From contig CAVVSK010000018.1 in assembly GCA_963750965.1 (NCBI GenBank), forward strand, positions 1-64,000: a stretch of 64,000 nt of DNA, read 5' to 3'. How positions within the stretch are numbered: position 1 is the first letter of the stretch; every line of letters begins with the position of its first letter. Source of the stretch: CANKHA01 sp963750965 (lineage in GTDB: Bacteria; Pseudomonadota; Alphaproteobacteria; Rhizobiales; Xanthobacteraceae). This document shows, one piece after another, positions 52,035 through 61,517 of this stretch. The position numbers were made by a program, and so were the translations under genes. Under the pieces are notes generated by a model. That model saw only the letters and a list, made by a program, of their open reading frames with translations, was not told the DNA's origin and did no database searches.

Positions 52035-53075
52035 TTACTTCGCGCCGGAAAGCCGCTTAGCCTCGGCGACCATGTCCGGAGAGGTAGCATAGAGTTCAGT
52101 GATCATCCGCTGCAGTTCCTCGCCCGGAACGGGCTCGACCTCGATTTTCTGTTTGGCCGCCTCGGCGATGAATTCTTTATCTTCCATCGTCTGCATGAAG
52201 GCCTTGCGCAAAATCGCGATCCTGTCGGCTGGAACGCCCGGCGGCGCGACGAAAGGCCAGCCGAACAGCTGACGCGCGATGATCAGCTTGAGCAATTGCT
52301 TCTGCTTCTCGTCCTTAGCGATGTCGAGCACCAGCGGCACGTCCGGCAACTGCGCGTGCTTCTTGAACCCGAACTGGAGCAAAAGTTTCAACCGCTTGTC
52401 GTCAACCCACGCCTGATGGGTATTCTTGATGCTAGACCATGACCACCCGCAGCGGCCTTGGACTTCGCCGCGCTCGATCGCAAGCGAAACGTCTCCGCTG
52501 ACTTTGTAGCCGGAGACGATGTCGAACTTAGAGCCGAACACTGCATTCATTGCCGCGGGTAGCTCGCCGCTGTCGCCGCCGGCGACAGCGCCGACGATGA
52601 CGCGCTTCTCGAAAGTGTCCTCGAAGCTGTTGATACCCGCCGAGGCCGCTACCGCGCAGATATTGGTTTCGCTGCTCGGGGTCCCAATCCAGTTCAACTC
52701 GGGGCCCGTAAATGCCGCGGCTTGGTTGCCGAACAAGGCATCGAACCCGGCGCCGCGCGCGATAATGCCGAAAGCCGTGCCGTCGCGCGGGGCGGTGCTT
52801 TTCAGCCAGTTGGCCAGCTTAAGGCTGCCGGCGCCTTCCATGTTCTTGGGCACGATGGTGGGATTGCCTGCGATGTATTTGCCCATATGCCGGGCCAGCA
52901 AGCGGCCGCGCTGGTCGTAACCAGCGCCGACAAAAAAGCCGATATAAAGATCGATCGTCTTGCCTTTGTAAAAAGTTTCCGCGTCTTGCGCGCGAGTCGG
53001 CAGAGCCGACGTGGTGAGCAGAAGCGCGAGGACAGCAGCGCCGCAAGCCGTCCATCGGGTAAGCGTTATCGTCAT
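52035..53075 (-). CDS. TTT-type periplasmic binding protein, divergent Bug
   Basis: This is a 346-aa secreted protein. The signal peptide ends at 'LPTRAQ', and the mature start is 'DAETFYKGKTIDLYIGFFVG'. The N-terminus replaces the Bug motif 'PxxPGG' with 'GAGYDQRGRLLARHM', which occurs in a distinct subgroup of tricarboxylate binding receptors. No tctA/tctB accompany it, so it may use another permease or be a sensor. It lies 29 bases downstream of the cupin gene in the same direction. Confidence 0.82.
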   Translation of the reverse strand: MTITLTRWTACGAAVLALLLTTSALPTRAQDAETFYKGKTIDLYIGFFVGAGYDQRGRLLARHMGKYIAGNPTIVPKNMEGAGSLKLANWLKSTAPRDGTAFGIIARGAGFDALFGNQAAAFTGPELNWIGTPSSETNICAVAASAGINSFEDTFEKRVIVGAVAGGDSGELPAAMNAVFGSKFDIVSGYKVSGDVSLAIERGEVQGRCGWSWSSIKNTHQAWVDDKRLKLLLQFGFKKHAQLPDVPLVLDIAKDEKQKQLLKLIIARQLFGWPFVAPPGVPADRIAILRKAFMQTMEDKEFIAEAAKQKIEVEPVPGEELQRMITELYATSPDMVAEAKRLSGAK

Positions 53076-53104
53076 GACGAAGGCCCCCGGAGCTCTAACT
53101 TTTA

Positions 53105-53581
53105 TTATTCGAAAAATGCGCCCTCGATCAGGACCGGTGCGACCGCGCCTTCCTTGTGTGCGCGGCCGGCGATCGGCTTGCCCTGGGGATCGAGCCGCTC
53201 GCTGCCGTAACCGTCGGGGCTCGCGCCGAAACGGAGCAGGATGCAGGGCTCGTTGGTCTCGTTGGAGAACGAATAGTAGCAGCCCTTCGGGATGAAGATG
53301 GCCTGATGCTTCTTAAGGGCGGGCAGTTCCCTATGAAGCCCGCGGAACACCGCTTCACCTTGTAGACATATGAAGACGTGATCTTCCTTCACATGCGCAT
53401 GCAGACCGTTCTCGCCGCCTTTCGGCGCATAGCAATGGATATGCATGGTCATCATGTCGGTCTTGGCGAGGAGGTGCTTGGTATGCCCCTTGGACGCCAG
53501 CTGCGTGCGGAGCGGAATGATTTCCGGATCACGCTCATTGCCGGCCAGTGGTGCGGCGGCCGCTTCGTTCGCAACGCTCAT
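53105..53581 (-). CDS. Cupin-domain protein
   Basis: This is a cupin of about 158 aa, starting at ATG 53581 behind GGGAGGA. Motif 1 is 'GLHAHVKEDHVFICLQGEA' and motif 2 'AIFIPKGCYYSFSNETNEPC', with histidines and glutamate for a metal. A partial match to catechol-type or quercetinase-like oxygenases is possible, but no function follows from sequence alone. It is the first of two genes with the Bug-type binding protein, so the two may handle the same compound. Confidence 0.82.
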   Translation of the reverse strand: MSVANEAAAAPLAGNERDPEIIPLRTQLASKGHTKHLLAKTDMMTMHIHCYAPKGGENGLHAHVKEDHVFICLQGEAVFRGLHRELPALKKHQAIFIPKGCYYSFSNETNEPCILLRFGASPDGYGSERLDPQGKPIAGRAHKEGAVAPVLIEGAFFE

Positions 53582-53659
53582 TTGGTCCTCCCGTCGAATT
53601 TTTTCTTTCATTCTAGAACGACAGTGGTCAGGCGCAAGCTCGGGTTTCCTGAGCTACAA

Positions 53660-53902
53660 CTACTTCTTCGTCTTCAATTGTGCTTCATTCTCGGCAATGA
53701 AAGCACGAATCTCATCCGACATGTTCAAGAGTCTCAACCACTGTTCCTTATACAAGGTGACAGGAAAGCGTCCCATTCCGTAAACCGAGACTGCTCCCTT
53801 TTCGCTAATCTTCATTCGTATGCCGGAAGACGCCCCCTTCTTGAGTTCTGCGTTTTCGTTGCGAAGGCGTTCGAGTTCAGCTTTTAGATCGTCCTCGGAC
53901 AT
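53660..53902 (-). CDS. Conserved small hypothetical protein
   Basis: This is an 80-aa acidic/basic protein, 'MSEDDLKAELERLRNENAEL' with a short coiled-coil start, then 'ISEKGAVSVYGMGRFPVTLY' and 'DEIRAFIAENEAQL'. I recall near-identical proteins in many Bradyrhizobium genomes and in other proteobacteria, always of unknown function. AGGGAAG precedes the ATG. It is 78 bases upstream of the cupin gene but probably independent. Confidence 0.8.
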   Translation of the reverse strand: MSEDDLKAELERLRNENAELKKGASSGIRMKISEKGAVSVYGMGRFPVTLYKEQWLRLLNMSDEIRAFIAENEAQLKTKK

Positions 53903-54466
53903 AGCGCTTCCCTCGTCTATTTAGCGATAAACCCAAAAAACTGACTTAAGCGGCGCATGGGGTGACACGTCGTACTAAGGTTTTACGATTACCACGCCCG
54001 GTATGCCAACTTGGATTCTGTCGAGAGAAGCAACCTTGCCGCCACCCATTTATGGAAGCCGCGGCCGTAGGAATGACTTAGCCCGCCCATGGCGGGTGCT
54101 AAAATGCGCCGTTGCACCACGAGCCTGACCAGGAAATCCTAGTCTTGTGGGCGTTCTGAGAAAGCCCCCGTTTAATCTGCCTTCGGAGAAGCCATTTAGC
54201 CCCCGCTGCGGGCGGCCGCTAAACCGGATTGCGCGGGCCGTCCCATCGCCCTTATGTCTCGATTACTAATCGGCAGACCAAGATCGTGATGCGCGGCGTC
54301 AGGGCTTGTACAACAAACGAAGTCGCATCGTTGGGGGCGCTGTGTTCGAAATAAAAAAGCAGCCGAACAGTTTCAGACTCTTGTTCTCAGCAGCATGGTG
54401 CACCCCTCTTCTCTACTCGACTTGGTGCGCATGTTCTTTTGCGTAGGGATGCACCGTCCTCGTTGG
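53903..54466. other. Intergenic stretch with two related hairpins
   Basis: There is no supported gene. It carries two TTAGC...GCTAA-bounded GC-rich hairpins, one at 54078-54102 (TTAGCCCGCC, loop CAT, GGCGGGTGCTAA) and one at 54195-54223 (TTTAGCCCCCGC ... GCGGGCGGCCGCTAAA). They share ends and direction and could be small repeats or RNA structures. Confidence 0.5.
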
Positions 54467-54868
54467 TTATTCTGATGGTCGCAATGGAAACGAGTGATGC
54501 TCGTGCGCGACCGCCCACCGGCCGTCCAGCTTGTGGAGCCCGATGGTGAGACGGAGGCGGTTGTCAGGATCCTTCTTGAGCTCCTCGTCGGTCCCGCAAC
54601 GGAGCAGCGCATGCGCGAAGGCAACATCGTTCCCGGCGGTGACGTCGAGAGAGACGATCTCGAATGCGGCGCCCTTTACCTGATACTTGAAGAAGGGCGG
54701 CCACGTGTCGCGATAGGCTGCCTTGCCTCGCACTTCGTTTGGGGGTGGCACGTCAAACATCACGATGTCTTCGGTGTGATCGGCAAGAACGCCGTCAATG
54801 TCGCCGGCGTGCACCGCGTTCGCCCAACGTTCAATCAGAGAGCGGATTTCGGTTTCCTCACTGCTCAT
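54467..54868 (-). CDS. SnoaL/NTF2-like protein
   Basis: This is a 133-aa protein of the SnoaL-like (SgcJ/EcaC) group: 'IRSLIERWANAVHAGDIDGV' followed by 'HTEDIVMFDVPPP' and ending 'KLDGRWAVAHEHHSFPL'. The cone-like fold acts as isomerase, hydrolase or ligand binder. The ATG at 54868 has AAGGAAG nearby. It stands alone and no pathway is apparent from the neighbours. Confidence 0.85.
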   Translation of the reverse strand: MSSEETEIRSLIERWANAVHAGDIDGVLADHTEDIVMFDVPPPNEVRGKAAYRDTWPPFFKYQVKGAAFEIVSLDVTAGNDVAFAHALLRCGTDEELKKDPDNRLRLTIGLHKLDGRWAVAHEHHSFPLRPSE

Positions 54869-54948
54869 TGTTCGTTTCCTTCCTTGTCAGCCAAGCCGCG
54901 TCGTGCGCCTTGAGTGGTATCCACGAGGAATCTCTGTGGTTGGCAGCG

Positions 54949-55230
54949 CTATCGTTGCGGTTTCTCGTCTGAGTGATTACCGAGAAAAGGGCCGGGTCGC
55001 CTTTTCGCCGCGGGCCGGTGCGCTGACGTGGCTATATGCAGAAACGGAAATGGAGGCTTGTCGGGATAGACGGCCTTCCGGGCGAGATGAAGCATGACGG
55101 TCGAGTCTTTCCCTATCGAGTATAGAAAGACCGGATTGCGGAATTCAGCGACAACCTCACGCATGACCTCGATCAACTCTGCCTCCAAACGCTTTAGCTG
55201 AGGCGTGAGATAGCGGCCACGAGGAGCTCC
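54949..55230 (-). pseudogene. cysD remnant (sulfate adenylyltransferase subunit 2)
   Basis: The frame from about 55230 reads 'RYLTPQLKRLEAELIEVMRE' then 'NPVFLYSIGKDSTVMLHLAR' and 'PDKPPFPFLHI', the N-terminal PP-loop part of CysD. After about 55 residues the similarity ends, and the stop at 54949 follows non-family sequence. A full CysD is about 300 aa. The remnant is close to the sulfotransferase-containing glycan cluster, so an old PAPS-synthesis gene may have stood here. Confidence 0.75.
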
Positions 55231-55503
55231 CTCTCTCTGCTCGGCGTAGGCCGTGTGAGGTCTTTCAGATCAGAATTCGACGTTTGCATGATGCTCGATA
55301 CGATCACTTACTAGCCATTGTTGCAACTGATGGGCCACGGGTCGCGCTCGCACGAGACCGACCCGGTGGCTACAGAACTCGAGTCGCGGATCAAACAGTC
55401 GTTCTCTCTAGTACCCAATCGACATCAGGTAGTCCTTCCGGAATCAAGCTACTATACCACAACATGAGCGTAATGTGTGCCCAAAGCTGTGGAGGTCGAG
55501 CAA

Positions 55504-56640
55504 TCACGAGCAGAGCGCAGCGAACAGCGACTCGTACTGCTTCGCTACTCGTTGCCAGCTCAGCGTCTCGGCCTGAATTCGCGCTAGCGTGGCCATTCTG
55601 TATCTGAGTACGGCATCGGCCATTAGCCGCTCGAGGGCGACAATTGAGGCGTCAGCATCGCCCACGGGTGTCAGTATAGCCTCGTCTCCGGACAGATAGC
55701 TTCGCGTAGATGTCAGATCCGTGGTGATAGTTGGCAGTCCGCTGGCAATTCCTTCCAGGAGAGAGTTGTTGGCAGTCGAGTTTTGCAGCGGCAGGAATAG
55801 GATGTCCGACGCACGATACAACGAGGCGAGCGCCTCATCGTCGAGGCCTTGATACCGGTAGACGTTTGGCAAATCTTCTGCGCCCGTCTCGTGCCCCGTC
55901 ACCACGTGGAACTCGATCGAAGGCATGCGCTGCGCGACCGAACGAAACACTCGCCAATCGCGAAGCCACTGGCCTACGGTGATGCACCGCAGCGGACCCA
56001 GCCGCTCTTTCCGCAGGCCGGGACGAAAGAAGTCGGTATCTACGCCGTGCCGGATTACTGAAATCTTGTCGGGCAACATTAATCCGTCGAAATACGGCCG
56101 CTGCGACGGAGACATTAGCACGATATGATCGAAGTAACGCAGCAGTCCGGGGTCTAGAATATTTTCAAGCAGGTTAGGCGGTTGGTGGAAGGTGGCTACG
56201 GTCCGTACCCCGGAGCTGACAAGCCGCAACAGGTGGGGCAGGAACTGGCCGGAATGCTCGCCGTCGAGAAAATGGATGACGTCAACTTTTCCGAGCAGAC
56301 ATTCGCAAAGGGCATCCAGCTCTGCGTTGAGATCGCTCAGCTTGTACCACTTCATACGCCGCCGTCTAAGTGAGCGGACCAGCCAGGGCTTCATCGGACG
56401 CAGCCAGAGCGGACACTCCTCATCGTTGTCCGCCGCGCCATGTTTCGTGGCACGGAAATGCACCGGGTCGAGATAGTCGATGAAGCGAGGATATCCGCTA
56501 CGACCGCCCCAATGCCTGTAAAGCGTGTGTTCCAGGCGCACCTGGATCGGACGATCAGCGTCCCGCCGCACCAAGAATCCCTGCCGCATATCCAATATCG
56601 ATGAGAGCAATACATTTCGCGCTGAAAGTGGCGGGATCAA
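55504..56640 (-). CDS. Glycosyltransferase family 4
   Basis: This is a 378-aa retaining GT-B glycosyltransferase. The nucleotide-sugar site is seen in 'ILFLPLQNSTANNSLLEGIA' and 'SGLPTITTD'. The acceptor half holds 'LLGKVDVIHFLDGEHSG'. The likely start is ATG 56640 or 56589 (MRQGFLVRRDADRP); both overlap the end of the upstream GT2 gene, pointing to translational coupling. It is the last gene of the leftward glycan cluster. Confidence 0.9.
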   Translation of the reverse strand: MIPPLSARNVLLSSILDMRQGFLVRRDADRPIQVRLEHTLYRHWGGRSGYPRFIDYLDPVHFRATKHGAADNDEECPLWLRPMKPWLVRSLRRRRMKWYKLSDLNAELDALCECLLGKVDVIHFLDGEHSGQFLPHLLRLVSSGVRTVATFHQPPNLLENILDPGLLRYFDHIVLMSPSQRPYFDGLMLPDKISVIRHGVDTDFFRPGLRKERLGPLRCITVGQWLRDWRVFRSVAQRMPSIEFHVVTGHETGAEDLPNVYRYQGLDDEALASLYRASDILFLPLQNSTANNSLLEGIASGLPTITTDLTSTRSYLSGDEAILTPVGDADASIVALERLMADAVLRYRMATLARIQAETLSWQRVAKQYESLFAALCS

Positions 56641-57511
56641 CCGTCGGCAAAGACAGGGCCTTGATCCGTTTCGGCGAGGCGCCGAGGCGCGCGAGCCTCT
56701 TGGCGGCGAGCTTCAGTCGGCGTGCATTCGAGGGGGAATCCTCGATAATTTCCATCACCGCGTCCGACACGCCTTGCCAATAGAAGCGCTTGGTGAACCA
56801 GGCTTGCGAAAGGCGCGATGGCGGTGCGAGATGCTCGATCGCCATGTTTGGGACATAAAGGCACTGGTAGCCGTGCCGCAAGATCTCCATTTGAAGGTGT
56901 ACGTCGCCGCTCGAAAGCAGGTTGGTTCCAACCCGGTCGAGCCACGGGTGGAATCCTCCGACCTCGGCGATTATCGCTCTCGGCGCGGCCATATTGGCGC
57001 CGACAAGCCACTCCCGCCGAAGATCGGTGATCAGTTTCTGATCTGCTCCCCAGTCCACGATCGTCAGGGCTGCGGCAATATCGTCTGCGAGCCAGGAAGG
57101 ACGCGGGCTGAGCCAGATCGGATCCACACGTCCACCGATCACACCCACTGTTCCGGGCGAATGACGGAAAGCGTCGGCGATCGCGGCCAGCCAACCGGGC
57201 CGCGCAATGGCATCGTCGTCAAACAACGCGACATAGGGAGCCTGGGCGGCCTGCCAGCCAGTATTGCGCGCAATGCAGAGGCCAACCCGCTCCTCGCGCA
57301 TGTAGTGCACATTGGCCTGGGCGGCGTAGCTTCTGGCGACATCCGCGGTGTGGTCGGACGAACCATTATCGACCACGACGATCTCGTACTCTTCTTTGGG
57401 AAAGTCTTGGGCGACGACGCTGGCTATCGCTTTGTCGAATAGGTCTGCACGGTCACGGGTGCAGAGGACCACAGAAATCAGATGAGAGGATTTCACGTCA
57501 GCGGCGATCAT
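56555..57511 (-). CDS. Glycosyltransferase family 2
   Basis: This is a 318-aa inverting GT-A enzyme. 'VVLCTRDRADLFDKAIASVV' begins the Rossmann part, 'VVDNGSSDHTADVARSYAA' follows, and 'ALFDDDAIARPGWL' is the metal-binding DxD-like motif. It adds a sugar to a growing glycan at the cytoplasmic face. It overlaps the gene for the bifunctional glycosyltransferase upstream by ATGA and the GT4 gene downstream by some tens of bases, so the three are one transcript. Confidence 0.92.
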   Translation of the reverse strand: MIAADVKSSHLISVVLCTRDRADLFDKAIASVVAQDFPKEEYEIVVVDNGSSDHTADVARSYAAQANVHYMREERVGLCIARNTGWQAAQAPYVALFDDDAIARPGWLAAIADAFRHSPGTVGVIGGRVDPIWLSPRPSWLADDIAAALTIVDWGADQKLITDLRREWLVGANMAAPRAIIAEVGGFHPWLDRVGTNLLSSGDVHLQMEILRHGYQCLYVPNMAIEHLAPPSRLSQAWFTKRFYWQGVSDAVMEIIEDSPSNARRLKLAAKRLARLGASPKRIKALSLPTVDPATFSAKCIALIDIGYAAGILGAAGR

Positions 57512-59670
57512 GATTCCATGCCTACTCGTGTCAACCGCCGCTTCGCGAACGCCAGACAGCGATGTACGACATCGCGGAGGAGGATCGCTTCCAATACGCG
57601 AAGTACGAGCCGCCGAAGTAGTTTATCTCGCTCGCGAGAGCGCTGAACCAGCGGAACATAGGAATCCACGATCTGGAGAGCGACCCGGTTGGCTTCGCTG
57701 TCGAAGGCGGAGAGCGCTTCTGCGCGAATGGCACGCAACGCCAAGTCCTGTACCCAGCTTGTAGGCCCCGGGATCGCTGCGCGCCGCGCGAGCAGGGACG
57801 GTATTGTGACCGCTGCCCAGCCTTTTGCGATCAAGTCGTTGGAGAGCGCCCAGACGTCATATTCACGGGGGAGACCGGCGCGGAATGGCGGTCCCGCTCC
57901 GATCGCCTGCGCGCGGAATCCGCTCGCCGGGGCAACGTCGTTCTCGATCATCTGCTGTGAAAGCGCCGGCGATGGGCGTGCGTCCAAACAACGCTTCGGC
58001 CCAAGGCGGTCGGTCCAAGGCGTAACGATACCGACCTCCGGCCGGCTCGCGAAGACGGTCGCCATTTGTTCCAGGCAGTCGGACGCCAGCGTATCGGCGT
58101 GGTCCAGAAACAACCAGAAGCCCGGTACAGGGCGCGAAGCGAGAAGCATCGCTCCCTCATTCCATCCCTGAGGCCCCACCAGGTTCGGCGCATGATGCAA
58201 AACGAGATGTGTCGCCGCATCGACCCGAAGCCGATCAAGCTGGGCCTGAGGTGCTTGTGTTCGATAGACAACAGCGACCGCTTGCGGAGGCATCGTCTGC
58301 GCGGCGAGGGTCCGTACCAGGTGCTCTACATTGTCGAGCGACGGAGCCAGAATTACCACGTTTGACGGCGCGACGGCAGCCCTCGTGTCATCAGTGATCG
58401 ACGTGCGAAACGACCCTTGTCGCGCTGCCGACCTGCGGAATCGTTGATGAGCCTCGACGATGGCGTCGTTGTCGCAGATACGGCGGACCATTTGAGCCGC
58501 TTCGGCACCCATCGCCGCCTTCTGCTCCGGAGGAGTGGACAGACAGCGTTCGAGAGCAGTCGCGAGGCTATCGGCCAAGCCGGCGACTCCGGCGTCGTCG
58601 GCCAGCCAACCGCTGCGGCCATCCTCGACCAATTCCACCATTCCACCGACACGAGTTGCGATGACGGGGAGGCCAGAACTCATCGCCTCGATGCAGACAT
58701 TGGGAAAATTCTCCCAGCGAGAAGGCACGACGGCCGCGTTCGCCCGGGCAAGGTAGACGGCGATCTCCTCCTTCGATTTTGCGCCGTGGAAGCGAAACCG
58801 GGGCGCCAGCTCGTCTCCGATCTGCGCCACCAGCGGGTTCTTGAGGTTCCAGTTGTCGGCGCCGACGAAATCGAAATGCGCGGCCGGTTGCCGCCGAGCG
58901 ACGCGCGTGGCCGCATCTACCCACTCGATTACGCCCTTTCGCGGTTCCAGCCGTCCGACGAAACAGATCGCGCCGTGCGACCATACACTCTCATCGCGAT
59001 CGATGCGCGGAATGAACCCGACGGGAAGCGGAATGACCTGGATCCGATCTGGCGGTATTTGATAACGTTTGGCGGCTTGAGCGGCAAGGCTGCGGCTCGG
59101 GCAAAGCAGCGTGTCCGCCGATTGGATGCAGAACTCCTCCATCCGTTTCACGGTGGCGAGGCCGGGGGGCGCTGAGAGAGGACCATTATAGTGGTGGATG
59201 AAGGCGCTCGGCGAATGCAGATGGACGATACAGGCCGGCTTGCGCTTCGGACCGAGGCCAATCGAACGACGCAGCAGGAAATAATAGAGGGGCGCTTCCC
59301 ATTCCTGCGCCTCGATGACGTCTATCCTTTCCTCTTGGACCAGTCTCTCAATCAGGAATCCCGCGCTCCAGGCGAACCACTGTGCCGGAAAGCTTGTCTC
59401 CTTCAGACCCTCCAGCTCTCTACGCATGCGGGCTGCGTCGTGGTCCTCTAAGGGTCGGGGTACGTCCTCACTGCCGATTTGATGGATGATCAAGCGGCCA
59501 TCGCACAGCACTTCCCGCTCGTGCGGAGCGCCCGACCACCTTTCACCGATCACGTAGACAGTGTCTCCCCGCTCAGCCAGCAGTCGCACGATGTTAGCGA
59601 TGTACGCGCCGATGCCGCCCGCAGCATAATTCGCGGGCGGGAGTTCGCGGCTGATGATCAGATGTCTCAT
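57508..59670 (-). CDS. Bifunctional GT4-GT2-like glycosyltransferase
   Basis: This is a 720-aa fusion. Residues 1-430 form a GT4 enzyme ('ISRELPPANYAAGGIGAYIA', 'CFVGRLEPRKGVIEWVDAAT', 'SRWENFPNVCIEAMSSGLPV'). From about 450 a second Rossmann domain starts ('VVILAPSLDNVEHLVRTLAA') and resembles GT2, with 'GFWLFLDHADTLASDCLEQM' standing for the acidic metal motif, though the DxD is not perfect. Two linked transfers on the same glycan are possible. The ATG overlaps nothing upstream; a 72-base gap follows the DUF6473-like gene. Confidence 0.88.
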   Translation of the reverse strand: MRHLIISRELPPANYAAGGIGAYIANIVRLLAERGDTVYVIGERWSGAPHEREVLCDGRLIIHQIGSEDVPRPLEDHDAARMRRELEGLKETSFPAQWFAWSAGFLIERLVQEERIDVIEAQEWEAPLYYFLLRRSIGLGPKRKPACIVHLHSPSAFIHHYNGPLSAPPGLATVKRMEEFCIQSADTLLCPSRSLAAQAAKRYQIPPDRIQVIPLPVGFIPRIDRDESVWSHGAICFVGRLEPRKGVIEWVDAATRVARRQPAAHFDFVGADNWNLKNPLVAQIGDELAPRFRFHGAKSKEEIAVYLARANAAVVPSRWENFPNVCIEAMSSGLPVIATRVGGMVELVEDGRSGWLADDAGVAGLADSLATALERCLSTPPEQKAAMGAEAAQMVRRICDNDAIVEAHQRFRRSAARQGSFRTSITDDTRAAVAPSNVVILAPSLDNVEHLVRTLAAQTMPPQAVAVVYRTQAPQAQLDRLRVDAATHLVLHHAPNLVGPQGWNEGAMLLASRPVPGFWLFLDHADTLASDCLEQMATVFASRPEVGIVTPWTDRLGPKRCLDARPSPALSQQMIENDVAPASGFRAQAIGAGPPFRAGLPREYDVWALSNDLIAKGWAAVTIPSLLARRAAIPGPTSWVQDLALRAIRAEALSAFDSEANRVALQIVDSYVPLVQRSRERDKLLRRLVLRVLEAILLRDVVHRCLAFAKRRLTRVGMES

Positions 59671-59742
59671 CGGATCAAGGCGCCCTCCACCGGCGGTTTG
59701 CCCGCCGGTCGTGAAGAGCCATATGCGGGTGCGACTTCCACC

Positions 59743-60648
59743 TCACGGCCGCCACCAGCCACGCCGGGCGGGAGCCAACCCCGCAGCTTTCCTGCATGGC
59801 CGCTCTAGGGCCTGCGCGGCGTCCTCATGCATCTCTGGGCTTGGATAGTACCAGTTCTTTTCCCAAGGCGCGGAAGTCCAGGGGTCGGAGATGATGACCG
59901 GCTCTCCCGACTCCCGGTCGACCAGCGTTTGCGGCAGCCCTCTCCGTGACACGCATGAGGCGAAGTAGTCGCATTCTGCCCGCAACGCCTTGAGCATGGC
60001 CCCGTTGACCAGTTGTGGATAGTCGCCGAAAAGCCCCCGCACTCCATCACTTCGATTCCGATGATCCGGTTTCCTGGTTGAGAACCAGAAGAGGACGGTG
60101 GGCGAAGCCAACTTGGCGAGAAGGCTCTTGTAGCTCGCGAGCCAGCTGGCCCTCGTTTCTTCCACGATACGAGCAACGACTGTGCGGGACTTGGTTCGGA
60201 GCAACTCTTCGAATGCAGCCTCGCTCGTCATTTCGGCGCTGTCCGATCGACGTTTATAGTGGCCGACGCCTCTGCTTTCGAATAGTGAGTTCCCCTCTGA
60301 ACGGCCGGACATCACCTGCAGAACCACGAATTGGGCGCCGTTCAGATAATTGAGGAGACGATCGTTATCGTGGCGGAAGAACGAGGGTCCGGCCCCCCCA
60401 TGACTGATATTGAGCACCGCCAGCCCGAGGCGATCCTGGAGCAGGGTTGGAAAAGGACGTGGACAGAAACGGCCGAAGGTTTGTGCGGCTCCCAGGCACA
60501 CGAAATAGGCGCCCGTCTCGAGACTGAATGGCCGAGGACCGCGAATGAACAGCGGGCGGAACCGAGAGGGATCGATGATTTCTTGATCCAGGCAAAAGCA
60601 CTCGTAGTCGACAATGCGCCTGTCGGTTTCCTGATATTCCGCGGCCAT
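59743..60648 (-). CDS. DUF6473-like protein of glycan cluster
   Basis: This is a protein of about 301 aa starting 'MAAEYQETDRRIVDYECFCL' at 60648, just after the sulfotransferase stop. Segments such as 'PYFVCLGAAQTFGRFCPRPF'-like sequence (here 'TGAYFVCLGAAQTFGRFC'), 'LNISHGGAGPSFF' and 'NWYYPSPEMHEDAAQAL' match my memory of DUF6473 proteins, which occur beside sulfotransferases and glycosyltransferases and may be acetyl- or sulfo-group processing proteins. No proven activity. Membership in the cluster is clear from the tight spacing. Confidence 0.72.
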   Translation of the reverse strand: MAAEYQETDRRIVDYECFCLDQEIIDPSRFRPLFIRGPRPFSLETGAYFVCLGAAQTFGRFCPRPFPTLLQDRLGLAVLNISHGGAGPSFFRHDNDRLLNYLNGAQFVVLQVMSGRSEGNSLFESRGVGHYKRRSDSAEMTSEAAFEELLRTKSRTVVARIVEETRASWLASYKSLLAKLASPTVLFWFSTRKPDHRNRSDGVRGLFGDYPQLVNGAMLKALRAECDYFASCVSRRGLPQTLVDRESGEPVIISDPWTSAPWEKNWYYPSPEMHEDAAQALERPCRKAAGLAPARRGWWRP

Positions 60649-60650
60649 CG

Positions 60651-61517
60651 TCAGGTATCCTTCTGCCCGGCAGCCGCGGTGTCGCATCGGCGGAAGAAGT
60701 CCTCCCAGTCGGAGCCGGCAAAACAGGCGCGCAACTCCTCGTAGTTGGCGATGGCATGGGATAGCGGCTGCGTGCGTTGTCGGACAGTGCGCGCTTCAAC
60801 AGGTTCGGCAGGCAATCCCAATTGAGCGCAGATCCTCCGCATAACCTCGGACCTGTCAACGACCAGTTCCTCGTAGGTCACGGTTTCGACCTGTCGTCCC
60901 GCAAATAACGCTTCGCAATCACGTTCGTACGCGCGCACTTTTTCGAAATGTTCTCGGCAATCATCCGGATCGAGTCGGATCGGATCGGCGGCAGCGGAGG
61001 GCCGGCCAGAGGTCGACCAGATATTGGTAGCGTGTGCAACGGTCAGGGACAAATATTGCTCGAGTATGTTGAGGCGTTTGATATGGACGATGAGGATCTC
61101 GGGCTCGCTCCTGATGTAGTCCCATATAGCAGCCAGAGCACCATCCCGCGCGTGATAGTAAAAGAGCTTGAAGCCGACGGCGCCGATCTCGCGTGGCCAT
61201 CTGCAGAACACCTCGCTCTCGAGGAAGTCCAGGGGTCTTGTTTCGAGGAGGCGCATCAAACGCGGGCTCTGGCGCGTGAGGAAAGGCGCCGTGTCCCAGC
61301 CTATACGGCCGTCGCCACGGAACAGTTCGCCAAAGGCAAGCGCACTGCGGTGCGCGTTCAGCAGGCTGAGCAAGAGAGTCGAGCCGGTACGGGCCGTGCC
61401 GACGATTACGAATTTCCGGTAGCGTCGTCCGCCCAGGACGGAGCGAAAATCGATCGCCGCGCGCGCGATCGCCTCGTCTGCCCGCTGGGATCCCGTCCTG
61501 ACGTGGAGGAATCTCAT
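60651..61517 (-). CDS. Sulfotransferase family protein
   Basis: This is a 288-aa PAPS-dependent sulfotransferase. The 5'-phosphosulfate loop is 'IVGTARTGSTLLLSLLNAH' near residue 38, and the 3'-phosphate-binding part is 'IVHIKRLNILEQYLSL'. The C-terminal 'YEELVVDRSEVMRRICAQLG' is usual. It would add sulfate to a sugar or lipid of the surface glycan. Its stop lies two bases from the DUF6473-like start, and its start overlaps the stop of the ABC transporter gene (ATGA). Confidence 0.88.
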   Translation of the reverse strand: MRFLHVRTGSQRADEAIARAAIDFRSVLGGRRYRKFVIVGTARTGSTLLLSLLNAHRSALAFGELFRGDGRIGWDTAPFLTRQSPRLMRLLETRPLDFLESEVFCRWPREIGAVGFKLFYYHARDGALAAIWDYIRSEPEILIVHIKRLNILEQYLSLTVAHATNIWSTSGRPSAAADPIRLDPDDCREHFEKVRAYERDCEALFAGRQVETVTYEELVVDRSEVMRRICAQLGLPAEPVEARTVRQRTQPLSHAIANYEELRACFAGSDWEDFFRRCDTAAAGQKDT

